From: Pseudobacteriovorax antillogorgiicola
Lineage (GTDB): Bacteria; Bdellovibrionota_B; Oligoflexia; Oligoflexales; Oligoflexaceae
Direction of reading: 5' to 3'
Assembly: GCF_900177345.1 (NCBI RefSeq)
Contig: NZ_FWZT01000005.1
Coordinates: forward strand, 1 to 64,000
DNA: 64,000 nucleotides
The notes below the pieces were generated by a model. It did no database searches and was not told the origin of the DNA. It saw only the letters and a program-made list of their open reading frames with translations. Position numbers and translations under genes: made by a program. Positions 35,667-45,530 of the stretch are shown here, piece by piece; within the stretch, counting starts at the first letter, position 1; every line of letters starts with the position of its first letter.

Positions 35667-36656
35667 ATGGAATATCGACGACTCGGTGGCTCAGGCCTTA
35701 AGGTAAGCACACTATCTCTCGGTTCTTGGGTCACGTTCAAAAACCAAGTCGACACCAAACAAGCCATCGACATGATGTCGCTTGCCTACGAGCACGGTGT
35801 GAACTTTTTCGACAACGCTGAAGTTTATGCAGCAGGTCAATCGGAAGTCATCATGGGTGAGGCTCTCCAAGAACTCAAATGGAGTCGAGACAGCTACACA
35901 ATATCAAGCAAGGTTTTTTGGGGTGGTGATAAACCAACTCAACGAGGCCTCAGTCGGAAGCATGTTCATGACGCCTGTCATGGAGCACTAAAGCGCCTCC
36001 AGGTGGACTATCTCGATTTGTTCTTCTGCCATCGGCCCGATGGTCAAACTCCCATTGAAGAAACCGTTCGGGCTATGGATACCCTGATTCAACAAGGGAA
36101 GGTACTCTATTGGGGAACTTCAGAGTGGTCCGCCCAGCAGATTATGGAAGCCTACAGCATAGCTCGCCAGTTTAACCTAACACCCCCTACTATGGAGCAG
36201 CCCCAGTACAACATGCTCCACAGAGATCGAGTTGAGGAAGAGTATCGCCGTCTTTATAGCGAAATCGGACTTGGCACCACGATTTGGTCACCACTGGCCT
36301 CGGGACTACTAACAGGCAAGTACAATGACGGCATTCCCGAGGGCTCTCGATTCAGTCTCAAAGGCTTTGAGTGGCTCAAGGATATGCACGAATCAGAAGA
36401 AGGTCAGAAGAAACTAACCATCGTCAAAAACTTGGCCGATTTCTGCAAAAAGGAAGATATGGCCATGACTCAGCTGGCGATCGCCTGGTGTGCTGCCAAC
36501 CCCAATGTAAGTACAGTAATTCTTGGAGCATCAAGCACCAAGCAACTCAAAGACAACTTAGAAGCTATCAAGTTGTTGGAGCGCTTGGACGAGTCGATGA
36601 TGACGAAACTCGATCAATTGCTAGGGAATAAACCTCCTGCACCACCTGAATACTAA
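35667..36656 (+). CDS. aldo/keto reductase, Kv-beta-like (AKR6/YghZ type)
   Basis: This 329-residue NADPH-dependent TIM-barrel reductase has active-site Asp and Tyr in FFDNAEVYAAG, Lys in SSKVFWGG, and His in LFFCHRPDG. The cofactor motifs WSPLASGLLTGKY and ILGASSTKQL are typical of voltage-gated potassium channel beta-subunit relatives, which reduce aldehydes. ATG 35667 is the first plausible start. No clear operon partner; a hairpin follows. Confidence 0.92.
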   Translation: MEYRRLGGSGLKVSTLSLGSWVTFKNQVDTKQAIDMMSLAYEHGVNFFDNAEVYAAGQSEVIMGEALQELKWSRDSYTISSKVFWGGDKPTQRGLSRKHVHDACHGALKRLQVDYLDLFFCHRPDGQTPIEETVRAMDTLIQQGKVLYWGTSEWSAQQIMEAYSIARQFNLTPPTMEQPQYNMLHRDRVEEEYRRLYSEIGLGTTIWSPLASGLLTGKYNDGIPEGSRFSLKGFEWLKDMHESEEGQKKLTIVKNLADFCKKEDMAMTQLAIAWCAANPNVSTVILGASSTKQLKDNLEAIKLLERLDESMMTKLDQLLGNKPPAPPEY

Positions 36657-36705
36657 ATTAACTCCTCATCTAAGAAAACAATGTACACGAATGCGATGAT
36701 AATAT

Positions 36706-36726
36706 GGCGGAGGTCGAGACTCCGCC
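36706..36726 (+). terminator. hairpin after the aldo/keto reductase gene
   Basis: Stem GGCGGAG (36706-36712) and CTCCGCC (36720-36726), 7 bp perfect with a 7-base loop, 50 bp after the stop. The T run is weak (AATTT). Confidence 0.55.
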
Positions 36727-36736
36727 GAATTTACAG

Positions 36737-36753
36737 AACCTGGCCTTCAGGTT
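36737..36753. promoter_or_regulatory. inverted repeat upstream of the TetR-type gene
   Basis: AACCTG (36737-36742) and CAGGTT (36748-36753) with a 5-base spacer, 37 bp before the preferred start of the regulator. TetR proteins often bind such sites at their own promoters. Confidence 0.4.
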
Positions 36754-36789
36754 ACAATGGGAAGAGACACTCACTGCACCGGACGGCTC

Positions 36790-37392
36790 ATGAACTTGAC
36801 AAGTTTCACTGATGCAAGCCCTCGCGGGATTTTTCTCCTCCATGCCCTGGAAGACCTGACGGCAAATGGTTCCAAGAATCTTTGCCCCCAAAGAATTTCC
36901 CGCAAAAGCGGGATCAAGAACTATTTTGAAGACGCTGATGATCTGCGCCTTGCACTGGCCGAAGTTGGCTTCCAAGAGCTTGAAGAGCGAATGCGGGCTG
37001 CGACACCACCAACCTTGCCATTTGAAGAACGGCTCTATCAAGCTTGTAAGGCCTATCTTGAGATGGTGATGGAAAGCCCAGCATTGCTCCAGCTCATGTT
37101 TGGACTTAAAGAGCAAGCACATACCCGCGCCCCCGAACCTATTCGCGAAGCAGGGGATGCTGCATTTTCTGTATTAGAGCATATGATGAAAGATGCTATC
37201 GCCCAAGACTTCCTCAAAACAAATGATAGTCGCTCAGCAGCACTGGCCACCTGGTCTTTCATCCATGGCTTTTCGTTCCTCATGATTCGATCAGGAAAGA
37301 CCATTGATGATCACCCGGAAGAATTGTTTGAAATGTACCAAAAGCTACATCGACTCTTGAGCAAAGGTTTGATCTCTGCTAAGCCCAACTAA
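36790..37392 (+). CDS. TetR-type transcriptional regulator, divergent HTH
   Basis: This protein of about 200 residues is all helical. The N-terminal 50 residues (FLLHALEDLTANGSKNL...RISRKSGIKNYFEDADDLRLAL) follow the TetR HTH pattern, but the recognition helix is unusual. The C-terminal part (about 75-190, ERLYQACKAYLEMVMESPALLQLMF ... ATWSFIHGFSFLM) matches TetR C-terminal ligand domains of the WHG type. ATG 36790 is preferred; the earlier ATG 36757 follows an inverted repeat by three bases and has no ribosome site. Target and ligand unknown. The FKBP gene follows closely. Confidence 0.72.
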   Translation: MNLTSFTDASPRGIFLLHALEDLTANGSKNLCPQRISRKSGIKNYFEDADDLRLALAEVGFQELEERMRAATPPTLPFEERLYQACKAYLEMVMESPALLQLMFGLKEQAHTRAPEPIREAGDAAFSVLEHMMKDAIAQDFLKTNDSRSAALATWSFIHGFSFLMIRSGKTIDDHPEELFEMYQKLHRLLSKGLISAKPN

Positions 37393-37419
37393 TCGAAAAT
37401 GTTTTTCAAAGGATCGACC

Positions 37420-37845
37420 ATGCTCAAACAAACGATGATCTGCCTATCCCTCGCCTTCCTTCCGGTGATCAGCTGTACTAAGAAAGAGTCAAACAAAGAC
37501 ACAAGCGAAACTGTTGATGAAGGCAAGCTGAAGATAGAGGAAGTGAAAGAAGGTACGGGCACCGAAGCAGTAGCTGGAAAAACGGTCGTTGTTCATTACA
37601 CAGGAATGTTTCTAGATGGCAAGAAGTTTGACAGTTCACTTGATCGAAACCAGCCTTTCTCTTTTGTTCTTGGCTCAGGCCAAGTTATTAAGGGTTGGGA
37701 TATGGGCGTCTTAGGCATGAAGGTTGGCGGCAAACGCCAGCTAACGATTCCTGCTGCTCTTGCCTACGGTGAACGAGGTGCCGGTGGAGTGATTCCTCCG
37801 AATACTACTCTGAAGTTTGATGTAGAGCTTCTCGAAGTGAAGTGA
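37420..37845 (+). CDS. FKBP-type peptidyl-prolyl isomerase, lipoprotein
   Basis: This 141-residue protein has lipobox PVISC and one FKBP domain (about 40-141): [45 protein letters not shown] and [13 protein letters not shown], with the residues that form the prolyl pocket present. It would assist folding in the periplasm, anchored to a membrane. ATG 37420 is chosen because AAAGGA precedes it; an earlier ATG at 37399 would place extra residues before the signal. Confidence 0.93.
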   Translation: MLKQTMICLSLAFLPVISCTKKESNKDTSETVDEGKLKIEEVKEGTGTEAVAGKTVVVHYTGMFLDGKKFDSSLDRNQPFSFVLGSGQVIKGWDMGVLGMKVGGKRQLTIPAALAYGERGAGGVIPPNTTLKFDVELLEVK

Positions 37846-37879
37846 GTTGGAGTTGTAACTCAAAGCTCCCGGCTCAGTT

Positions 37880-38416
37880 CTAAAGGGAGCCTGGTCGTTC
37901 CTCGTCTATTCCCACAGGCCCGACATCAACATCAGGATCATTAAAAAGATCGATGTCTTGTAAGATACTTCCCATGGGAGACCTAAACGTCAGAGTCTCG
38001 TCTCCAATGGGTAGATCAAGACTAATTTCAGTATCCTTCACCAGCTGGTCAACCACTGCCTGAGAGCTACCACGAATCTGATAAAAGACATGCCAGGTAG
38101 GGTGATCGACCACTGCCTGCGTAATGAGTTCATTGGGGGTATAAGCCCAGGTTTCGGCGTAGGGCTCTAAATCTAGTTTTTCACCACTCTGCTGATTCAA
38201 CCGACAACCCATCTCCTGTACTTGCTGGCTTTCCTGCCACTCCTCTCGCACCGCACAGGTGAGAAACGCACCTGTCACATTGGATGGGATATTCACCTTT
38301 TCATCTTCGTCACGACCGTCAAAGGACGAGCCGGTATCCGATTGTCCGAGATCTTCCTCAGGTTGCTGGCAAGCGAGTACCTGCAATACAATGAACATTG
38401 CGGTGTAGAACCTCAT
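37880..38416 (-). CDS. hypothetical lipoprotein, partner of the LRR protein
   Basis: This 178-residue protein has lipobox LQVLAC (Cys16), an acidic linker, and a soluble domain with two more Cys (FLTCAV and EMGCRL). No family recognised. Its ATG overlaps the stop of the LRR gene (ATGA), so the two are translated together and may act together at the cell surface. A GCTCCC/GGGAGC hairpin at 37865-37890 spans its end and the FKBP gene's end. Confidence 0.7.
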   Translation of the reverse strand: MRFYTAMFIVLQVLACQQPEEDLGQSDTGSSFDGRDEDEKVNIPSNVTGAFLTCAVREEWQESQQVQEMGCRLNQQSGEKLDLEPYAETWAYTPNELITQAVVDHPTWHVFYQIRGSSQAVVDQLVKDTEISLDLPIGDETLTFRSPMGSILQDIDLFNDPDVDVGPVGIDEERPGSL

Positions 38417-40389
38417 GTTCCACCCCCACTACAAAATTCTCGAATGGCTATGCTCTTAGCCTGTACCGGACAATTGCCCTCATTAAAGGGTACAGCTGTT
38501 CCCAATGGATTTTGGCCTAGATAAACCTGTTGTAAAGAGCCTAGGTCCACCAAAGGGGCAATGGACTGAATCTGATTGTTAACTAAATTTAGAGACTGCA
38601 GATTGATCAAGTCTTTGATGGGAGTGACATCGCTAATCTGATTGGCTGAAATTGCCAACGTCTCTAGGTTGATAAGCTGGGCGATGGGCCCCAGATCTGC
38701 AATGCTATTTGCCTGAGCAAGAAATGTCCGAAGATTACCAAGCCCAGCAACGCAGTTTATATCCGTAACAACATTGCGACTCAGCTCCAGTGTATGAAGG
38801 CTTGTAAGACCAGCTACGGGGGAGCAATCTCCAAGTCCAATATTGTTGGCCTTCAAGCTTTGAAGCAAGCTTAATCCAGCGATCGGACTAAGGTCTTGCG
38901 CGGGATTTCCACTTAATACCAACTCTTTGAGGCCCAGCATCCCACCAACGACCTGCCAGTCGCTGATACCATTACCAGAAAGGTCGAGAACCTCAAGAGC
39001 GAGAGCTTGCAATGGGGATAGATCACTCACTTGGTTAGCTCCAAGATCGAGTCTCTTCAACTGGGCCATATTCGAAAGAGGCGCCACCGAACTTATCTGA
39101 TTCACATAAAGGTTCAGTTCCTTCATGGCAGTCAGGCCTGCTAGCGGGCTAAGATCTAAAATTCCCATGCCACTTAATGCGAGGGCTTCCAGTTTCGTTA
39201 AATTTTGTAGAGGACTCAAATCAGGCACTTGATTCTCTGACAGATCAACAGTCAAGAGATTCACAAGGCTTGTCATAAACCCAATATCGACCAACCCTGT
39301 TTGGACCATATTTAAATGCTTCAGGCCTACAAGGGTTGCCAAAGGGCTTGGATCAGTAATGAGATTGAAGTTTAAGTTAAGTGTTTCCAGGGTCGTTAAG
39401 CCCGCGAGAAAGCCAAGGTCGCTCACCCCTTGGTTGATCACACGAATGCCCTTGAGCTGAGTCAAAGTTGATAGAACACCGGCATCGAAGTTACCAGCTC
39501 CCAGAGACAAGCCGTTATCAATCTCAAACTTTTCCAAGGCAGACAGGCTGCTAATTGGCTGATATGTCAATTCTGGTGACGATGTTATAAAAAGCTCTTT
39601 TAATCCCAAAAGGCCTTCGAGAAAATCAAGACTCTGAACTCCTGTTCCTTGGATATCTAAGAACTGTAGATTGCTATATCCAGCCAGGCCTCCAAAGTCG
39701 ACCAAATCTGGATTGTTCTGAATGGAAAGTAGCTGCAATGAACCAGCAGCGGCCAAAGCAGAGATGTCTTGCAGCTGATTTTGATTTACCCGTAAGACTT
39801 CTAGCGAACTCAATAGTTCGATCCCCGCAAGGCTTGCTAAATTATTCTGCGAAATCTGTAGAACCCGCAGGCCCTGGGACGACTGAATCGGCGAAAGGCT
39901 GGTGATACGATTCCCTGTAAGACCCAGTTCCTCTATGCTCGCTAGCTTGGCGAGTGGTGAAAGGTCCACAATATTGTTGTTTGTAGCCTGCAGAAATCGA
40001 AGAGCCGTGAGGTACTGAATCGGCCCCAAATCTTCTATCTGATTATCGTTCAAATTGAGTGCTATCAATGAACGCGCACTGACAAGAGGACTAAGGTCCT
40101 GGATACCGGTACGGGATAAGTCTAATTCAGTAACTCTTGCTAAAGCAAAATCTGCTTCGTCACAATCGCTTAATTGTAGCGTAGTGAGAATGATGTCGAC
40201 TGTTGCACGTGTTTCTGGAGGTAAATCGGAAGACAGACAAAGATTGCTAAAGTTTCCATTGGCGGCAAGAATTTGATCGCTCCCACCCTCGGTGGGCTTC
40301 GACTCTTTTCGACCAGGGAAATATGACCATTGGCTGCAAGCTGATAGCACAAGGCCCAGCAGCACCCAAAGAATCTGAGTTTGACCCAT
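38413..40389 (-). CDS. leucine-rich-repeat lipoprotein (internalin/SDS22-like)
   Basis: This 658-residue protein has a lipoprotein signal (ILWVLLGLVLSAC) and about 22-25 tandem LRRs of about 22 residues, with units such as LTALRFLQATNNNIVDLSPL and LQSLNLVNNQIQSIAPL, the SDS22-type consensus also found in internalins. LRRs form a curved surface for protein binding. I chose ATG 40389 (MGQTQIL) with GAGGAAG just upstream, not the longer frame from 40452, which would put 21 charged residues before the signal. It is the first gene of a two-lipoprotein operon. Confidence 0.88.
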   Translation of the reverse strand: MGQTQILWVLLGLVLSACSQWSYFPGRKESKPTEGGSDQILAANGNFSNLCLSSDLPPETRATVDIILTTLQLSDCDEADFALARVTELDLSRTGIQDLSPLVSARSLIALNLNDNQIEDLGPIQYLTALRFLQATNNNIVDLSPLAKLASIEELGLTGNRITSLSPIQSSQGLRVLQISQNNLASLAGIELLSSLEVLRVNQNQLQDISALAAAGSLQLLSIQNNPDLVDFGGLAGYSNLQFLDIQGTGVQSLDFLEGLLGLKELFITSSPELTYQPISSLSALEKFEIDNGLSLGAGNFDAGVLSTLTQLKGIRVINQGVSDLGFLAGLTTLETLNLNFNLITDPSPLATLVGLKHLNMVQTGLVDIGFMTSLVNLLTVDLSENQVPDLSPLQNLTKLEALALSGMGILDLSPLAGLTAMKELNLYVNQISSVAPLSNMAQLKRLDLGANQVSDLSPLQALALEVLDLSGNGISDWQVVGGMLGLKELVLSGNPAQDLSPIAGLSLLQSLKANNIGLGDCSPVAGLTSLHTLELSRNVVTDINCVAGLGNLRTFLAQANSIADLGPIAQLINLETLAISANQISDVTPIKDLINLQSLNLVNNQIQSIAPLVDLGSLQQVYLGQNPLGTAVPFNEGNCPVQAKSIAIREFCSGGGT

Positions 40390-40668
40390 TGCTTCCTCTA
40401 TAACCTGCTTGTGATGCTTCGGTATCGTATCGTCATGAAGCTTTCCAAACATTACAAATAGCTATTATCTATCTGTAATTATTGCCTTAAATGAGACTAA
40501 TTTTAAGACTACCAAGCCAGCCTTACCTAACTCTAAGCCTAAACCTAAGCCAAAGGAATGATGTCTCCCCTTGACAATCGCTCAAAAGAAATCACCTTTT
40601 TATTGGCAGACGAATTCGTACACGACGGCCCTAATCAAGAACCCAGCATTCCTTACGAAGGGGGAGCA

Positions 40669-42810
40669 ATGTACGCACAACAAGCAGAACAAGTAAAAAA
40701 CCCACTAGAAGAGTACGGATCGAATCTGGTTGAACGGGTTAAATCTGGCAAACTCGACCCGGTCATTGGTCGCGATCAAGAAATCAATCGTGTGATTCGT
40801 ATCCTTAGTCGCAAGTCGAAAAATAACCCAGTTCTTATAGGAGAACCTGGGGTTGGTAAAACTGCTATCGCCGAAGGTTTAGCTCACCGGATAGTCAACG
40901 GTGACGTTCCTGAAGGTTTAAAAGACAAAACGATTTTTAGCCTCGATATGGGAGCCCTCATCGCTGGGGCCAAATTTAGGGGCGAGTTTGAAGAACGGTT
41001 GAAGGCTGTCCTTGATGCGGTGCGAGGCAGCGAAGGCCGCATCTTGCTGTTCATCGATGAGCTGCACACAATCGTCGGAGCCGGCAAAGTCGATGGTGCG
41101 CTCGATGCAGGAAACATGCTTAAACCAATGCTGGCTCGGGGCGAGCTTCACTGTATCGGAGCCACGACCCTCGATGAATACCGCAAGTATATCGAAAGCG
41201 ATGCCGCCTTGGAGAGACGTTTCCAGACAGTGCTTGTGGACCAACCTTCAGTAGAGGACACCATTTCTATCTTGCGAGGATTGAAAGAACGGTTTGAAGT
41301 ATTCCATGGTATTCGAATCAAGGATAATGCCTTGGTTGCAGCAGCTACCTTATCCCATCGCTATATAACCGATCGATTCCTGCCAGACAAGGCCATCGAC
41401 TTGGTGGATGAATGCGGAGCCATGATTCGCACTGAGATCGACTCGGTACCGGAAGAATTGGATAAGCAACGCCGCCAGCTGATGCGTTTGCAAATTGAAG
41501 AGGCGGCCTTGAAGAAGGAAAAAGATGCCGCTAGCAAAGAGCGACTGTCCGCACTCCAGCAGGAACTTCACGACATCCAAGGCCACGTCAGCGAGCTAGA
41601 GCGAGTTTACGCCAAAGAAAAAGATGCGATTCGACACTTGCAATCGATACGCAAAGACATTGAGGCGACCAATCAAAGGATTGTTCAAGCAGAGCGTGAC
41701 TACGATCTCGAAACAGTCGCCAAGCTTCGCCATGGTGAACTACCTAAGCTAGAGCAAACTCTCAAGGAGGCTGAAGCTAAAGCCGAAGCTGAAGGTTCAA
41801 AACAACTTCTGCGGGAGGATGTCACTGAAGAAGAAGTTGCCCAGGTTGTGAGTCGCTGGACCGGAATTCCAGTGCAAAAACTGGTTCAAGGTGAACGAGA
41901 AAAACTTCTCGATCTAGAAGAGACCCTTCACCAAAGGGTTGTTGGACAAGACGAGGCGGTGACCTTAGTCAGCGACGCGATCATTCGTGCCCGAGCCGAT
42001 ATCAAGGACCCAAGACGCCCCATTGGCTCTTTCATCTTCCTGGGGCCTACCGGGGTTGGGAAAACAGAGCTGGCTAAAACCCTCGCAGAAGCACTCTTCG
42101 ACTCGGAAGATAATATGGTACGCATCGACATGTCTGAGTACATGGAGAAACATGCGGTTTCCCGCCTAATCGGTGCACCTCCCGGATATGTAGGCTATGA
42201 TGAAGGGGGCCAACTGACTGAAGCTGTGCGCAGAAAGCCATACTCAGTACTGCTCTTCGATGAGGTGGAGAAAGCCCATCCCGAAGTTTTTAACCTACTT
42301 CTTCAGCTTTTGGATGACGGTCACCTTACCGATAGCCAAGGCAGACAAGTGAGCTTTAAAAACTGTGTCGTGATCATGACCAGCAACATCGGTGCTGCTC
42401 ATCTCATCGAAGGAATTCAATCGGACGGCAGCATCCCAGACACTGCGAAAGATTCTGTTGAACGAGATCTGCGCGGACACTTTAGGCCAGAGTTCTTAAA
42501 CCGAGTGGATGACATCGTCTTGTTCAAACCGCTTCAGCGCCAGCAAGTTGAGCAGATCGTTGGACTCATGACCCAGTCCTTAGAAACTCGCTTAAAGCAA
42601 CAGGAACTTGCCCTTGAAATCAGCAACGAGGCGATTGGAGCCATCGCAACAGCAGCTTATGACCCCCTCTACGGAGCACGTCCCTTGAGTCGCTACATCC
42701 AGCGCCATGTGGAGACCCCGATCGCCCGGGCCATTGTTGCTGGTAAGTACCCCCCTAAAAGCACGATCCATGTCAGCTGGGATCAGACCAGCGGCTTAAC
42801 ACTAGGCTAA
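40669..42810 (+). CDS. clpB: ClpB-type AAA+ disaggregase lacking the N-terminal domain
   Basis: This protein has two AAA+ modules: NBD1 with [13 protein letters not shown] and [12 protein letters not shown], a middle coiled-coil domain (about 280-420), and NBD2 with [17 protein letters not shown] and [13 protein letters not shown]. The order and the coiled coil are those of ClpB, which with DnaK dissolves aggregates. The roughly 145-residue Clp N-domain is missing: the protein begins just before [13 protein letters not shown]. Start ATG 40669 follows GAAGGGGGAG at proper distance. A longer in-frame ATG at 40558 adds 37 residues unlike any Clp domain. In E. coli a shorter ClpB arises from an internal start; here only the short form can be made. 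Confidence 0.93.
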   Translation: MYAQQAEQVKNPLEEYGSNLVERVKSGKLDPVIGRDQEINRVIRILSRKSKNNPVLIGEPGVGKTAIAEGLAHRIVNGDVPEGLKDKTIFSLDMGALIAGAKFRGEFEERLKAVLDAVRGSEGRILLFIDELHTIVGAGKVDGALDAGNMLKPMLARGELHCIGATTLDEYRKYIESDAALERRFQTVLVDQPSVEDTISILRGLKERFEVFHGIRIKDNALVAAATLSHRYITDRFLPDKAIDLVDECGAMIRTEIDSVPEELDKQRRQLMRLQIEEAALKKEKDAASKERLSALQQELHDIQGHVSELERVYAKEKDAIRHLQSIRKDIEATNQRIVQAERDYDLETVAKLRHGELPKLEQTLKEAEAKAEAEGSKQLLREDVTEEEVAQVVSRWTGIPVQKLVQGEREKLLDLEETLHQRVVGQDEAVTLVSDAIIRARADIKDPRRPIGSFIFLGPTGVGKTELAKTLAEALFDSEDNMVRIDMSEYMEKHAVSRLIGAPPGYVGYDEGGQLTEAVRRKPYSVLLFDEVEKAHPEVFNLLLQLLDDGHLTDSQGRQVSFKNCVVIMTSNIGAAHLIEGIQSDGSIPDTAKDSVERDLRGHFRPEFLNRVDDIVLFKPLQRQQVEQIVGLMTQSLETRLKQQELALEISNEAIGAIATAAYDPLYGARPLSRYIQRHVETPIARAIVAGKYPPKSTIHVSWDQTSGLTLG

Positions 42811-42832
42811 GCCGAGGCTCAACATCCCATAG

Positions 42833-42849
42833 GAGGCCCTTGGGGCCTC
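42833..42849 (+). terminator. terminator after clpB
   Basis: Stem GAGGCCC (42833-42839) with GGGCCTC (42843-42849) and a TTG loop, followed by ACCTTTTCC. Confidence 0.75.
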
Positions 42850-42912
42850 ACCTTTTCCTCTTCAAAATCAGCGAGAAACCAGTTACCTTTAAGTATAGGA
42901 GGAGGGACTGGC

Positions 42913-44277
42913 ATGGATAGAATTAGCAAACTTTTCTTGCTCGGCAAGCGGGATTCCTATGACCGATTGCCGGGACCGATTGCCTTACCAATCTTAGGCC
43001 TTGCTCCCCAGTTCCGAAGCTATTCGGTTCCATACATCGTACGCCTGTCGCGAACCTATGGAGACTTTGTCAGGTTTCCCATGCCTAGTGTTCGAGGGGT
43101 TCTGGTATCCGACCCTAACTTTATCAAGATGGCTCTTGCCCAAACTGAAAGAAATTTTTACAAGGGCAAGCTTTATGAGCGAATGAAACCTTTTGGGGGC
43201 AATGGCTTGGTAACAGCCAAAGGCAAGCCGTGGCGATCTCACCGCAAGCTTGCCAATCCCGCGTTTACTGAAAAATCCCTCAAAACTTACGAGCCACTGA
43301 TCCACCGGGCAACAGAAACCTGCATTGGCAAAATTAATAGTCATCTGGGGGAAGAAGTTGACTCAACCAGCATGATGATGGATCTCACCTTCGATGTTGT
43401 TGCTATGTCTTTATTCTCTGAAGAAATAAAGGATCAAGGCCCTCAGTTGGCAGCATGGTTTCGCGAGGGCCAAGACTACTTGGGATGGGCGTTCTGGACT
43501 CCCGTTGAGATTCCACTTTGGATTCCATCCCCCCGCAATCGACGTTTTAATAAGGCGAAAGAAGGCCTTGATACCTATATCCGGGAGATGATTCAGGATC
43601 GTCGACAAGGTCCGTCAAAAGACGATCTTTTGCAGAAGCTCATCGATGCCAACGACGACGATAACGAAGGTTTTGCCGAGGCACAGATCATCGACGAAGT
43701 TGTCACTCTTATGGTCGCTGGCCATGATACCACTGCCTTAACCCTATGTTATGGGCTGCTCCTGCTTGCCAATCACCCGAATGTAGTGAAAAAGCTTAGG
43801 CTAGAGATTCAGCAGCAATGCCCGGATCGCCCTGTTTCAATCCAAGATTTATCGAACCTAAAGTACCTTCACTACACCCTTCAGGAAATCATGAGACTTT
43901 ACCCGGCGGTATATATGGTGAATCGAACCAATCATGAAACCGTCACCTATCAAAATTACGAGTTTAAGGGCGGAACTACGTTTTTTCTGTCTCAATATGC
44001 AGTCCATCGCCACCCTCGGTATTGGAAAAAGCCTGACAGCTTTATTCCTGAACGATGGCAGGACCCTGAATCAATCGCACCTGGTAGCTACTTTCCTTTT
44101 GGAGGTGGCCCACGAACGTGCATCGGCAATCACCTGGCAAGCTTTGAGGCCAGCCTAGCCCTCCCTGAAATCATCCGTCGATTCGATGTTCAAGATAGCA
44201 ACAAAAAGTTTCGCTTTGACCCTAATGCAACCATGACTCCAACACCCGGTGTTAAACTTACATTTAGTAAAATCTAA
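42913..44277 (+). CDS. cytochrome P450
   Basis: This 454-residue P450 has the I-helix oxygen motif AGHDTTA (about 275), the K-helix ExxR in EIMRLYP, and the heme loop FPFGGGPRTCIGNHLASFE with the axial Cys. It lacks a membrane anchor and has no fused reductase, so it needs separate redox partners, none of which is nearby. The length and F-x-x-G-x-R-x-C-I-G pattern resemble the CYP4/CYP102-like fatty-acid group. A strong GGAGGAGGG precedes ATG. The next gene begins 11 bp after the stop. Confidence 0.94.
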   Translation: MDRISKLFLLGKRDSYDRLPGPIALPILGLAPQFRSYSVPYIVRLSRTYGDFVRFPMPSVRGVLVSDPNFIKMALAQTERNFYKGKLYERMKPFGGNGLVTAKGKPWRSHRKLANPAFTEKSLKTYEPLIHRATETCIGKINSHLGEEVDSTSMMMDLTFDVVAMSLFSEEIKDQGPQLAAWFREGQDYLGWAFWTPVEIPLWIPSPRNRRFNKAKEGLDTYIREMIQDRRQGPSKDDLLQKLIDANDDDNEGFAEAQIIDEVVTLMVAGHDTTALTLCYGLLLLANHPNVVKKLRLEIQQQCPDRPVSIQDLSNLKYLHYTLQEIMRLYPAVYMVNRTNHETVTYQNYEFKGGTTFFLSQYAVHRHPRYWKKPDSFIPERWQDPESIAPGSYFPFGGGPRTCIGNHLASFEASLALPEIIRRFDVQDSNKKFRFDPNATMTPTPGVKLTFSKI

Positions 44278-44288
44278 AGGAATAACTT

Positions 44289-45071
44289 ATGGCCAACAAA
44301 GGACTCGAAAATACTCATCCCATTATCATCAAGTGTGCTGCGTTTACCACTGGAGTCACGCTGAAGTCATTTCGAGCCAAAGACGTCTTGTTCCATATCG
44401 AATTGATCAAAAACATCGTATCACCAGCTCCATCTGCCCATGACTTCGATGTGCAGTACACGCAAGTAATGAGGCTCTTTGAAAAGTACCATGATCGAGG
44501 TTGGGTAGAAAAAGACTCCACAGGCTCAGGGAAGCCGCTCTTCTCATTTCACGCCAAGGGACTCTTGGCTCTCATTGATTCTATGGTTCACCTTGACCGT
44601 CAGCTTCCTGTTTCGGAAGTTCTGTTCACACAATCATTTTTAGACTCATATAAAGACTATATTATAAATGTTGTCTTCAATGAAGATTCCATTGATCACA
44701 ACGATCGGCAGTCGATCAATGATATATTTTCCCCATCTTATCTTATCAAGCAGCAAATGAAGATTATTGACCAAGGCATCCAAGATCTTGAGTATCGGAT
44801 CAAAGAGTCAGATAAGCTTCTGGCCTATATAGATAGTCACAAAGGCAAGACCGCCCAAGATATGGTCGATGCTCTTCCTTCCGAATTCAGCTACCGCATG
44901 TCGTACTTGAAGCCATTCCGCGAATGGCTGGGAAACCTCCCAGATCGACTGTTGGAGCATGAGTTTAACACGGGGTTTGAGACCAGAAATAAAGGTTACT
45001 ATAAGAAAAATCTGAATCATTTGAAAGGTCTCAAGCAGTTTTACGAAGATGCCTGCGAAGCTACGCCCTAA
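44289..45071 (+). CDS. hypothetical protein, probable winged-helix N-terminus, paired with the P450
   Basis: This 260-residue soluble, mainly helical protein has an N-terminal 90 residues with a winged-helix-like layout (ITRLFEKYHDRGWVEKD-like segment, then PLFSFHAKGLLALIDSM). A charged helical region with QQMKIIDQGIQDLEYRIKE suggests a coiled coil. No family is recognised. It is 11 bp after the P450 with AAAGGA before ATG, so they form an operon. A regulator of the P450 is one possibility; an accessory protein is another. Confidence 0.7.
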   Translation: MANKGLENTHPIIIKCAAFTTGVTLKSFRAKDVLFHIELIKNIVSPAPSAHDFDVQYTQVMRLFEKYHDRGWVEKDSTGSGKPLFSFHAKGLLALIDSMVHLDRQLPVSEVLFTQSFLDSYKDYIINVVFNEDSIDHNDRQSINDIFSPSYLIKQQMKIIDQGIQDLEYRIKESDKLLAYIDSHKGKTAQDMVDALPSEFSYRMSYLKPFREWLGNLPDRLLEHEFNTGFETRNKGYYKKNLNHLKGLKQFYEDACEATP

Positions 45072-45530
45072 ACCCAGCAGGTTTGAAATGAAGCAAAGAC
45101 TTTCCGCAAAATAAATTAGAAAAAGTATCGACCGAACTGCAGAAAACTGAAGTCTTGATGGTAAGCAGGCTAAACAGTTGTAGGTTCGAGAAGTAATAAT
45201 CCCCTCTCTTACAAATGCCGTTGTACGGTTGCAGTTTTGGAGGGGACGCCCAGCCGCAATATTCAACCTAGGTCAACTTTGAGGTCGACGTGTATAAAGC
45301 TGTCACTATTCAACGACAGCCTTGCCCTGCTTGGCCTAGAAAATACGAGATCGATATAGCGTTTCTCGGTTAACAAAAATTTTTAGATGAACTCCAAATT
45401 TTAAATTTACGAACAACTAGATCAAGTGTTAATCGATTGCTAGCTTTTTATGTAAAGGCCTCATGAGAATGCCCCGACTATTAATTCAAAATTAGCGCAG
45501 CTGCAATTCAAAACTAGTTGGGAGTCACAA
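45072..45530. promoter_or_regulatory. intergenic region with nested hairpin and a 22-bp-period direct repeat
   Basis: The 459-bp region shows two structures. At 45201-45245, CCCCTC pairs with GAGGGG around an inner CCGT-TGT-ACGG hairpin. At 45483-45495 and 45505-45517 AATTCAAAATTAG and AATTCAAAACTAG form a direct repeat with a 22-bp period, ending 13 bp before the next start, so a bound regulator would block or overlap the ribosome site or a nearby promoter. No coding frame is convincing. Confidence 0.4.

Noticed and set aside
45072-45530. Riboswitch or small RNA
   Set aside because: The nested CCCCTC/GAGGGG hairpin is real, but I cannot match any known riboswitch consensus and see no terminator or promoter tied to it.
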